Below, piece by piece: positions 1 through 6,192 of a stretch of DNA of 9,637 bases. Position numbers and translations under genes: made by a program. Each line of letters begins with the position of its first letter. Positions within the stretch are counted from its first letter, which is position 1. Location: assembly GCA_041687295.1 (NCBI GenBank), contig JAWLCG010000188.1, forward strand, positions 1 through 9,637, written 5' to 3'. The notes under the pieces were generated by a model. That model was not told where the DNA came from, searched no databases, and was given only the letters and a program-made list of their open reading frames with translations. The stretch comes from JAWLCG01 sp041687295 (lineage in GTDB: Bacteria > Planctomycetota > Phycisphaerae > SM23-33 > FEN-1343).

Positions 1-135
1 CGGCTGGCCCAACTGGAGCGCCAGGGCTGGACCGTCGCCCGCACCGCCGAGGCCCTGGGCTTCGCCTCCGCCGCCACCTTCTGCCGCTGGCGTAGCCGAC
101 ACCGCCACTCGCGGCTCCAGGGACACCAAGGGTAG
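1..135 (+). pseudogene. C-terminal fragment of an AraC/XylS-family regulator (runs in from the left edge)
   Basis: The frame open from base 1 to the TAG at 133-135 reads as the second helix-turn-helix of an AraC-type DNA-binding domain: a Leu/Ala helix, Gly-Trp-Thr-Val, an Ala-Glu-Ala-Leu-Gly-Phe-Ala-Ser turn and a recognition helix ending Phe-Cys-Arg-Trp. This matches the family pattern (sV..iA..lGF.s...F.R.Fk). In intact members the helix is followed by a short Gly-x-x-Pro segment. Here, after Arg-Trp-Arg-Ser-Arg-His, the sequence becomes basic and low in meaning (ending His-Gln-Gly), so the true C-terminus may be lost at a junction near 100-115. The start and sensor domain lie outside the window. 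It could still be a complete protein end with an unusual tail. Confidence 0.6.
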
Positions 136-345
136 GCCGACCGGTTCGTAGCGGACCAAGCCGCTCTGCACCACGTAAAGACGCTCCCCGGCCCATGAAG
201 TCAGTGGTCCCGTCTGCTGTCGGTGACATCATCCGCCAGCTACGCGGCCTGCGGCGGATCCACCCCAAGCCCACCAGACTCGGTCCGTGGGGGATAGACT
301 CGATACCCGCGACGTGGCCATGTTGAACCCGAGGATCTGCCCGTC
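100..345 (-). pseudogene. Possible decayed minus-strand coding remnant with an in-frame stop
   Basis: One minus-strand frame reads protein-like over two stretches separated by a TGA at 231-229. The upstream stretch (about 357-232) has Arg-Leu-Asp-Asp-Gly-Gln-Ile-Leu-Gly-Phe-Asn-Met and later Val-Trp-Trp-Ala-Trp. The downstream stretch (about 204-106) has Ser-Trp-Ala-Gly-Glu-Arg-Leu-Tyr-Val-Val-Gln-Ser-Gly-Leu-Val-Arg-Tyr-Glu-Pro-Val-Gly, which looks like beta-strand-rich protein. I cannot name the family. Composition like this, in the same frame on both sides of one stop, is what a recently broken gene would show, but chance reading in G+C-rich DNA is a real alternative. Apart from this I see no gene between 136 and 484; the stretch also holds the presumed promoter region of the regulator starting at 485, where no convincing -35/-10 pair is visible. 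Confidence 0.28.
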
Positions 346-484
346 GTCGAGCCTGGTGGGTTCACTCCCACGGTGGGCAGGCCGCAAGGCGACAACTGAA
401 ACGAGGAGCTGGCTGTAACACAGTGCAGCACAACAGCCCCGGAGGCCCCTGGACGATGCGGTCGCCCCGTAGTAGTCTAACGGC

Positions 485-1285
485 ATGAGCCCATCCCCTG
501 ACAGTCATCTGGCCGTGCTGCCGGAGATCCACTCGGCCGGGGTGATGATGTTCGACCCGGTGTGGGCCCGGCGGGTGCACACCTCGCGGGTCTGCGAGCT
601 GCTGCACGTCATCGCCGGCCGGGTCACCATGGTCATCGGGCGACGGCGGGTGGAGGCAACGGCGGGCGATACGCTGGTGATCCCGGCCGGCGTGGCGCAC
701 CGAGACGAGTTCAACCTGCGACAGGGCCTCAAGGTCCTCATGGTGTTCTTCACCTGGCCGGCGGCCCTCGACGCCTTCGAGTGCACCGGTCCACGGTCAG
801 CGCTGTCCTCGGCCGACCGGGATGAGTTGGGCCGCATCCTCGGTCGGCTCCAGAGCGAATGGGGCTCCGATGAGAACGATGGACTGCTCCATCGTTCGCG
901 GCTGCTGACGGCCCTGCTGTTGTTGAGTCGCCAGGCCCGGCCCCAACGCCCCATGGTGTCTCGCCCCTCCCCGCAGCGCCAGATCATGCTGCAGGCCAAG
1001 ACGTACCTCCAGGAGCATTTCGCCGAGCCGGTTGCCCTGGACGACATCGCCGCCGCCCTGGGCATCAGCCCGTACCATCTCTCCCACGTCTTCAGCCACG
1101 AGAGCGGGTTCTCGCTGTTCGCCTACCTGACGCAACTGCGGATGGCCCACGCCCAGGCCCTGCTGAAACGGGGACTGAAGGTCGCCGCCGTCGCTCGCGA
1201 GGTCGGCTACGACAGCCCGGGCTACTTCAGCCGGGCGTTCAAGAAGCACTTCGGCCTGCGTCCCAGCGACGTGGGCCGCAGTTGA
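485..1285 (+). CDS. AraC-family transcriptional regulator with N-terminal cupin sensor domain
   Basis: The 266-residue protein has the normal length and layout of cupin-AraC regulators such as those controlling sugar operons. Residues about 35-95 form a cupin-like beta-barrel: Glu-Leu-Leu-His-Val-Ile-Ala-Gly-Arg-Val, then Gly-Asp-Thr-Leu-Val-Ile-Pro-Ala-Gly-Val-Ala-His, the usual small-ligand pocket. A linker follows, and residues about 167-264 are the two-HTH AraC domain: Tyr-Leu-Gln-Glu-His-Phe...Leu-Asp-Asp-Ile-Ala for the first HTH and Val-Ala-Arg-Glu-Val-Gly-Tyr-Asp-Ser-Pro-Gly-Tyr-Phe-Ser-Arg-Ala-Phe-Lys-Lys for the second. The ATG at 485 is kept because it fits the start of the cupin family, although no clear Shine-Dalgarno precedes it. 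It lies 113 bp upstream of the aminotransferase operon on the same strand, with a tandem direct repeat just past its stop, so it probably controls that operon in response to a small ligand (inference). Confidence 0.9.
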   Translation: MSPSPDSHLAVLPEIHSAGVMMFDPVWARRVHTSRVCELLHVIAGRVTMVIGRRRVEATAGDTLVIPAGVAHRDEFNLRQGLKVLMVFFTWPAALDAFECTGPRSALSSADRDELGRILGRLQSEWGSDENDGLLHRSRLLTALLLLSRQARPQRPMVSRPSPQRQIMLQAKTYLQEHFAEPVALDDIAAALGISPYHLSHVFSHESGFSLFAYLTQLRMAHAQALLKRGLKVAAVAREVGYDSPGYFSRAFKKHFGLRPSDVGRS

Positions 1286-1324
1286 CCGCAACCAAGTGCC
1301 CCTTGCCGCAACGCAGTGCTCTTG
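1286..1324 (+). promoter_or_regulatory. Tandem direct repeat, candidate AraC-type operator
   Basis: Two imperfect copies stand head to tail: 1286-1305 and 1306-1324. Both read CCGCAAC, two variable bases, AGTGC, then a short C/T run ending in TTG. CCGCAAC (1286 and 1306) and AGTGC (1295 and 1315) recur at exactly 20 bp, close to two helical turns. AraC-family regulators commonly bind direct repeats spaced at about two turns. The site starts one base after the stop codon of the AraC-type gene and ends about 75 bp before the GTG of the aminotransferase, which is where an activator site for that operon would be expected. Binding by the neighbouring regulator is inference. Confidence 0.5.
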
Positions 1325-1385
1325 TGCCGGGCGGTCAGGAAGGTACTCTGGTAGGCGAACGTTCAGCCTGATCGTCGACACCGGC

Positions 1386-1393
1386 AGGAGGAG
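1386..1393 (+). promoter_or_regulatory. Strong Shine-Dalgarno that fixes a GTG start
   Basis: AGGAGGAG lies five bases upstream of the GTG at 1399. It is an almost perfect anti-16S match at correct spacing and supports the GTG over later in-frame ATG codons. Confidence 0.8.
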
Positions 1394-1398
1394 CACCC

Positions 1399-2670
1399 GT
1401 GACAGACACACTCGCGATCCATGGCGGCCACCGCGCCGTGCCCGAGGGGCTGCAGAAGCCCTGGCCCCCCATCACCGACCTGGACCGCCGGCTCGTGCTG
1501 GAGGCCCTTGAGAGCGGCACCCATACCTGCGGCCGGCAGTACCGGCAGCTGGAACAGGAGTTCGCCGAGTGGCTCGGCGTCGAGCACGCCCTGTTCTGCA
1601 ACAGCGGCACGGCCGCTATGCACATGGCCCTGGTCGCCTGCGGTGTCGGCTGCGGCGATGAGGTGATCGTGCCGGCCTACACCTGGCCCAGCTCGGCGAC
1701 CTGCTGTCTGCACCACAACGCCATCCCCGTCTTCGTCGACATCGACTGGGCGACGATGAACATCGACCCGGCCCTGATCGAGCAGGCCGTCACGCCGCGC
1801 ACCAAGGCGATCGTCGCGGTTCACCTGCACGGGCTGTCGGTGGACATGGACCCCCTGCTGGCGGTGGCGCGGCGGCACGGGCTCAAGCTGATCGAGGATG
1901 GCTGCCAGGCCCACGGCGTGAGCTACCGAGGGCAAAAGGTTGGTACGATGGGTGACGCGGCCGCCTTCAGCTGCAACCAGAACAAGATCATGTGCAGCGG
2001 CGAGGGCGGCTTCTTCGTCGCCCGCGACAAGACGCTGCTCGACCGGGGCGAGACGTTGCGGTACTTCGGCGAGCACCGCCGCCCCGAGCACGGCGCGGCC
2101 AATCCGGCCTACGGCATGGGCTGGATGTACCGCTCCAGCGAACTGGTGGCCGCCTTCGCCCGGGCGCAGCTATCGCGGCTGGACGGATACCTCGAGCAGA
2201 TTGCCGCCAACGCGGCCGTGCTGCACGAGGAGCTGGCGGATGTTCCCCACCTGATCCGCCCGGTGGTGCCGGAGGGCTTCGGACACAACTTCTACAACTA
2301 CACGGTGCGCTTCGACATGGAGGCCCTGGGCCACGCCCACGACGCGGCCGCCTTCCGCAACCGGCTGGTCGAGGCCCTCAAGGCCGAGGGCGTCGAGACG
2401 GGCGTCTGGCAGGGCTGGCCGGTGCCGGAGATGACGGCCATCGCCGCCAGGGACGCCTACGGCCGGGGCTGCCCGTGGTCGTGCACGGACAGCCAGGTGG
2501 ACTACGACTTGGCCCAGTTCCCCGTGGCCGTCAAGCACTGCGACTGGCACACGGGCATGACCATGCCGCTCCGTCCGCCCAACGGGCCCGAACTGGCCCG
2601 GCACGTGGCTCAGGCGTTCCGCAAGATTTTGGCCAACATCCAGCAGGTCGAGAAGGTGGGGCAGCCATGA
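1399..2670 (+). CDS. DegT/DnrJ/EryC1/StrS-family PLP-dependent aminotransferase
   Basis: This 423-residue protein is a fold-type I PLP enzyme of the sugar/cyclitol aminotransferase family, which moves an amino group from Glu or Gln onto a keto sugar or keto cyclitol. Visible landmarks are the phosphate-binding Ser69-Gly70-Thr71 (Cys-Asn-Ser-Gly-Thr-Ala-Ala), the Pro-Ala-Tyr-Thr-Trp strand after Asp-Glu-Val-Ile-Val, Val-His-Leu-His-Gly, the cofactor-ring Glu166-Asp167 with Gln170 and His172, and Phe-Ser-Cys-Asn-Gln-Asn-Lys196 followed by Ser-Gly-Glu-Gly-Gly, where Lys196 should form the Schiff base. All catalytic positions look intact. The length is slightly above the usual 370-400. It starts with GTG after an excellent SD and its TGA overlaps the ATG of the next gene (ATGA), so the two are probably translationally coupled. 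The exact substrate cannot be read; members of this family in such clusters may also act on other keto compounds. Confidence 0.93.
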   Translation: MTDTLAIHGGHRAVPEGLQKPWPPITDLDRRLVLEALESGTHTCGRQYRQLEQEFAEWLGVEHALFCNSGTAAMHMALVACGVGCGDEVIVPAYTWPSSATCCLHHNAIPVFVDIDWATMNIDPALIEQAVTPRTKAIVAVHLHGLSVDMDPLLAVARRHGLKLIEDGCQAHGVSYRGQKVGTMGDAAAFSCNQNKIMCSGEGGFFVARDKTLLDRGETLRYFGEHRRPEHGAANPAYGMGWMYRSSELVAAFARAQLSRLDGYLEQIAANAAVLHEELADVPHLIRPVVPEGFGHNFYNYTVRFDMEALGHAHDAAAFRNRLVEALKAEGVETGVWQGWPVPEMTAIAARDAYGRGCPWSCTDSQVDYDLAQFPVAVKHCDWHTGMTMPLRPPNGPELARHVAQAFRKILANIQQVEKVGQP

Positions 2671-4028
2671 CGCGCTTCGGGTGGGCAACGCGGGAGATCA
2701 CGCCGGATCGGCCGGCGATGGTGCAGGGCCAGATGTACATCCGCATCGCCCGGGAGGCGAAGGATCCGCTGACGGCGACGGCCCTGGCGATCGAGGCCGA
2801 CCGCCCCGCCGACCACACCGTCTGGATCGCCTGCGACCTGACGAATACGCCCGACCCGTTCATCCAGGCCGTGCGCGAGCGGCTGGCCGAGCGGCTGCCG
2901 GAGGTGCCGACCGACAACGTCATCCTCAGCGCCACCCACACCCATGATGGCCCGGTGCTGGCCGAGGGCGCCTACCCCCACCCCGGCGGCGACGTGATGA
3001 CGCCCGCCGAGTGCTGCGCCTGGGTCGCCGACCGCGCCGCCGAGGCGGCCGTGGCGGCGTGGCAGGCCCGCGCCCCCGCCCGCATCGCCCGAGCCTTCGG
3101 CCACGCCGTCGTCGGCCACAACCGCCGGATCGTCTACGCCGATGGCTCGGCCGTCATGTACGGCAAGACCGACCGGCCGGACTTCGTTGGTTTCGAGGGC
3201 TACGAGGACCACAGCCTGGATATCCTGGCCTTCCACGATGCCGACGGCAGGCTGGTGGGGCTGGTGCTGAGCATCCCCTGCCCCTCGCAGGTGGAGGAGC
3301 ACCTGACCCAGTGGTCGGCCGACTACTGGCACGATGTCCGCCTGGAACTGCGAAGCCGTTTCGGCGACGAACTGTTCGTGCTGGGCCTGTGCGGAGCCGC
3401 CGGCGACCAGTCGCCGCACTTTCTGCTCTACGGCCCCCAGGAGCAGATGATGCGCCAGCGCCGCGGGGTGACCGAGCGGCAGGAGATCGCCCAACGCGTC
3501 GGCGACGCCGTCGCCCGCGCGTTGGCGTGCACACCGGCCAACGAGGACGAGGACGAGGTCGCCCACACCGTCCGCCGTGTCACGCTGCCGGGCCGGTCGG
3601 TCACGGCCACCGAGCGCGACTGGGCCCAGGCCCGCCACAAGGAGGCCACCGGCGGCGGCATGGACCCGGCCCTGTGGTGGCCCCAGCGGCTGCGCCAGGT
3701 GGTGGAGTGCTTCGAACAGGGCAGCCCCCTGCCGTCGATGGACGTGGAATTGCACACGCTGCGGATCGGCGAGGCGGTGCTGGCCACGAACCCCTTCGAG
3801 CTGTACCTTGACTACGGCCTGCGGATCAAGGCGCAGAGCCCGGCGCCGCAGACGGTCCTTGCCCAACTGACGGCTGGCCGCATGTCGTACCTGCCCACCG
3901 AGCGGGCCGTCCAGGGCGGCCACTACGGCGCCCACCCCGCCGTCGCCCCCGTCGGCCCGGAGGGCGGGCAGACGCTCGTCGAGGAGACCCTCGCGGCGAT
4001 CCGGGAGGTCTGGGGCCGCCAGCCGTAG
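2667..4028 (+). CDS. Neutral/alkaline ceramidase-fold protein, probably a metal-dependent hydrolase of unknown substrate
   Basis: The 453-residue protein begins at the ATG overlapping the previous stop; upstream in-frame sequence is aminotransferase read out of frame. Ceramidase N-domain landmarks are Ser-Ala-Thr-His91-Thr-His93-Asp-Gly-Pro (family Thr-His-Thr-His-Ser-Gly-Pro, zinc ligand) and Gly-Ala-Ala-Gly-Asp-Gln-Ser249-Pro-His, matching Gly-Asp-Val-Ser-Pro-Asn, whose Ser is catalytic in characterised neutral ceramidases. Near residue 205, where those enzymes have a His zinc ligand in Phe-Ala-x-His-x-Thr-Ser, this protein has Ile-Pro-Cys-Pro-Ser-Gln followed by Trp-Ser-Ala-Asp-Tyr-Trp-His. 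The metal site is therefore changed and ceramide hydrolysis is doubtful. No signal peptide is visible, whereas true bacterial ceramidases are secreted, and the C-terminal ceramidase domain appears absent. Sitting in an aminotransferase operon it more likely handles a sugar or amide substrate inside the cell (inference). Confidence 0.85.
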   Translation: MTRFGWATREITPDRPAMVQGQMYIRIAREAKDPLTATALAIEADRPADHTVWIACDLTNTPDPFIQAVRERLAERLPEVPTDNVILSATHTHDGPVLAEGAYPHPGGDVMTPAECCAWVADRAAEAAVAAWQARAPARIARAFGHAVVGHNRRIVYADGSAVMYGKTDRPDFVGFEGYEDHSLDILAFHDADGRLVGLVLSIPCPSQVEEHLTQWSADYWHDVRLELRSRFGDELFVLGLCGAAGDQSPHFLLYGPQEQMMRQRRGVTERQEIAQRVGDAVARALACTPANEDEDEVAHTVRRVTLPGRSVTATERDWAQARHKEATGGGMDPALWWPQRLRQVVECFEQGSPLPSMDVELHTLRIGEAVLATNPFELYLDYGLRIKAQSPAPQTVLAQLTAGRMSYLPTERAVQGGHYGAHPAVAPVGPEGGQTLVEETLAAIREVWGRQP

Positions 4029-4072
4029 GGGCGTCGTGCCATTCTGGGTTTGATGCGGTACAGGAGTCTGCC

Positions 4073-5341
4073 ATGCCACCACGGTCGGTTGAAATCCTGC
4101 GTCCCCGAATGCGGGTCGGCGACGACTCCGCCGACATCCGCGGCTTCACGAACACGCACATCCAGTGCGCCGTCGACCGCATCGCCCTGCTCGGCGGGGG
4201 GGCGGTCGAGCTGACGGCTGGCACCTTTGCCATGGCCGACTCGCTGCACATGCGGACCGGCGTGAGCGTCCGCGGCCAGGGGGACACCACCGTGTTGCGT
4301 AAGAATGCCATGAAGCAGGCCCGCGTGGCCACGTTCCTGGGCTTCGGGCACTACGACCTGGTGGTCGACGAGCCCGACGCATTCGAACTCGGCGACGGCG
4401 TGCTGGTCGGCGACCGCAACGCCTGGGGCTTCTATCAGTCCGTCTCCACGCTCGTGCGGCGCGAGGGCGACACCTGGTTCACCAGCCGCCCCCATCCCCA
4501 TGACTACCTCGACACGTCCGACGGCTACGCCAAGACGCTCTTTCCCCTCGTCAGCGCCGTGGACGTCCACGACACAGCCCTGGAGGATCTCGCGGTCGAC
4601 GGCAACGCCGATGAAAATGAGCCCCTCGGGGGTTGCCGCGGGGGCGGCGTCTTCGCCCACCGCTCCGATCGCGTGGCCGTGCGGCGGGTCACGGTGCGGG
4701 ACTTCGCTGGCGAGGGCTTTTCGTTTCAGACATGTGACGACCTTGAGCTCGCTGACTGCCTGGCCGAGCGGTGCAGCGGCAACGGCTTGCACCCCGGTAG
4801 CGGGTCGAACCGCTTCCACATCCACGGCTGCACGGCCCGACGCTGCGGCCAGAGCGGGCTGTTCTACTGTCTGCGCGTGCGTGACGGGCTGCTGGAGGAT
4901 TGCACCTTCGAGCACAACCGCCTGCACGGCGTGTCCATCGGCGGGCGCGACACGGGCCACCTTAACCGCCGGCTGACGATCCGCCACAACGGCGGTGCCG
5001 GCGTGTTCTTGCGCGAGGGCGGCCGGCAGGTGGCCCCGCACTACAACACGATCGAGGATTGCATCCTCGAGCACAATGCCGCCCAGGAGGATCTGGCCGA
5101 GATCGTCCTGCAGGGCCAGACCGAGGGCATTCGCCTGATCGGCAACCGCATCCGCCGCCGGCCCGACCGGCCGGGCATCCTTGTCATGCCCGAAATGCTC
5201 CCCTTCGAACAGCGAGACAACACGATCGAGCCCGCTGGCGAGGGCGCGGTGGTAAAGCGGCCCGCAAGTACGGCCGAGGCTGGTGATCGCTCGTGCCCGA
5301 CGGGTCGAAGCGCAGGTGGACGCCCGGCCGGCCGTAGCTGA
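4073..5341 (+). CDS. Right-handed parallel beta-helix (pectate-lyase-like) protein with a doubtful C-terminal tail
   Basis: The ORF is 422 residues, with AGGAG (4062-4066) six bases before the ATG. Residues 17-75 carry the typical entry of the fold: Gly-Asp-Asp-Ser-Ala-Asp-Ile-Arg-Gly-Phe-Thr-Asn, then Gly-Gly-Gly-Ala-Val-Glu-Leu-Thr-Ala-Gly-Thr-Phe and Gly-Val-Ser-Val-Arg-Gly-Gln-Gly-Asp-Thr-Thr-Val-Leu, as in Pectate_lyase_3/NosD-type helices. Residues about 160-375 show repeating coils with Asn, Gly and Cys at turns (Asn-Gly-Leu-His-Pro-Gly-Ser, Arg-Leu-His-Gly-Val-Ser-Ile, Asp-Asn-Thr-Ile). The fold occurs in polysaccharide lyases, hydrolases and epimerases; the catalytic residues are not identifiable here. 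There is no signal peptide. It lies 44 bp after the ceramidase-fold gene and is probably the third gene of the operon. From about residue 396 (near 5260) the sequence becomes Arg/Gly/Pro-rich and is antisense to a sialidase fragment from about 5278 on, so the annotated stop is probably not the original one. Confidence 0.85.
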   Translation: MPPRSVEILRPRMRVGDDSADIRGFTNTHIQCAVDRIALLGGGAVELTAGTFAMADSLHMRTGVSVRGQGDTTVLRKNAMKQARVATFLGFGHYDLVVDEPDAFELGDGVLVGDRNAWGFYQSVSTLVRREGDTWFTSRPHPHDYLDTSDGYAKTLFPLVSAVDVHDTALEDLAVDGNADENEPLGGCRGGGVFAHRSDRVAVRRVTVRDFAGEGFSFQTCDDLELADCLAERCSGNGLHPGSGSNRFHIHGCTARRCGQSGLFYCLRVRDGLLEDCTFEHNRLHGVSIGGRDTGHLNRRLTIRHNGGAGVFLREGGRQVAPHYNTIEDCILEHNAAQEDLAEIVLQGQTEGIRLIGNRIRRRPDRPGILVMPEMLPFEQRDNTIEPAGEGAVVKRPASTAEAGDRSCPTGRSAGGRPAGRS

Positions 5342-5575
5342 GGACCAGCGTGCCGTATCCGAGCAGCAGCACGCAGGGCCAGAGGTCCAATTCGAGAAGT
5401 TTCCTGGGCCGCGTCCCGGTGTAGCCGTTGTCAGTCGACCAGCCGATGGCCATGGACTTCTGCTGATGGTCGGCCTTGCGGATGACGCAGACCAGTCGGC
5501 CGTCGGCTGTCGGCGCGAGTTGCGGCTCACCGTAGAAGTCGTTGCCCGTTGGATCCGCGGCGATGGTGCAGCGGC
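5278..5575 (-). pseudogene. Inverted internal fragment of a BNR-repeat sialidase-like protein
   Basis: On the minus strand this stretch reads Gly-Glu-Pro-Gln-Leu-Ala-Pro-Thr-Ala-Asp-Gly-Arg-Leu-Val-Cys-Val-Ile-Arg (from about 5530), then Trp-Ser-Thr-Asp-Asn-Gly, then Leu-Trp-Pro, and finally Leu-Val-Leu-Ser-Tyr-Gly-Arg-Pro-Gly-Val (down to about 5310). These fit the exo-sialidase beta-propeller pattern: E-P-x-L...DGRL...R, the S.DnG.TW Asp-box, and the ...WP..L..G.l.lsyGRPGV blade. The Trp of the Asp-box is missing. There is no start codon or ending that fits: before 5575 and beyond 5278 the same frame loses all sialidase character. It is therefore a fragment of about 95 codons, embedded in opposite orientation between two plus-strand reading frames. 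Confidence 0.65.
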
Positions 5576-6118
5576 GATGCGTGGCTGCTCTACCTGGAGC
5601 GGAACGTCTGGCACGCATTCTTCCGCGACCGATTCTTCCCTGACCTGTCACTGCGCGTGGCCCCGCGACTGGCACGGATTGGCAATGGTCGGGTCGTCGA
5701 GCGTCATGCGGTTCTGGAAGCGAAGGAGGATCGTGCCGCGACAGTCCCCGGCGGCGAATGCACCGAGGGCGTCACCTTTGACGGCCCCGTGCCAACATGG
5801 GCAACGCTGCATGCAGCGTTCGATGGCCGGCTGTACGTGCTGTGGCGCCTGACCAGCTCGGAAGGCCTGCACGTCCGGCTCCTGCTGCCCGAGATCGGCC
5901 CGGCCACCCTCCTGCCGCTTCAGGCACCCCTGAGCACCTTCCAGGCCGCATGCCCCCGCAACGGGTGTGCGCCATCGAACATCGTTGACTTGTACGGCGT
6001 GGTCCAGCGTCTCCGGACGAGTGCCGAGTTCGCTTCCGAACTGGCCGCCGCCGCGGACGAGATGGCCCAAACGCTCCAGGGATCGCTGCCGTTGCCGGAG
6101 GACTACCCTGCCCTATGA
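5571..6118 (+). pseudogene. C-terminal fragment of an uncharacterised beta-propeller-like protein
   Basis: The plus frame ending with TGA at 6116-6118 is protein-like from about 5571: Trp-Leu-Leu-Tyr-Leu-Glu-Arg-Asn-Val-Trp-His-Ala-Phe-Phe-Arg-Asp-Arg-Phe-Phe-Pro-Asp-Leu, later Asp-Gly-Arg-Leu-Tyr-Val-Leu-Trp, then a short helical tail rich in Ala and Glu. From memory this resembles the end of uncharacterised propeller proteins of Planctomycetota; I cannot assign a named domain. Upstream of 5571 the only in-frame start is a TTG at 5549 with no Shine-Dalgarno, and there the opposite strand carries the sialidase fragment, so the N-terminal part is missing. It is converging with the minus-strand URO-D gene 74 bp away. 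Either a truncated gene or a product of misassembly. Confidence 0.55.
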
Positions 6119-6192
6119 CACTGCCGACAGCCGTCACCGCCACTGGGGCCACACGATGTTGTAGCGCGGCATCGAGCGTCGATCCTCTGACG

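Noticed and set aside
411..446. Short inverted repeat GGCTGT...ACAGCC upstream of the AraC gene, as an operator
   Set aside because: Only 6-bp arms with a long loop; not distinguishable from chance.
1322..1349. Possible sigma-70 promoter TTGTGC - 16 bp - TACTCT before the aminotransferase gene
   Set aside because: Only three of six consensus bases match in each box; such pairs are common by chance. The position next to the direct repeat is suitable, so it is mentioned but not annotated.
1992..2666. Upstream extension of the ceramidase-fold reading frame
   Set aside because: The extension lies out of frame inside the aminotransferase and is Arg/Gly-rich noise; the ATG at 2667 gives the family's normal N-terminus and the ATGA overlap.
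2610..4082. Long minus-strand open frame opposite the ceramidase-fold gene
   Set aside because: It is an antisense shadow caused by high G+C codon bias; it has no domain-like sequence, whereas the plus frame has clear motifs.
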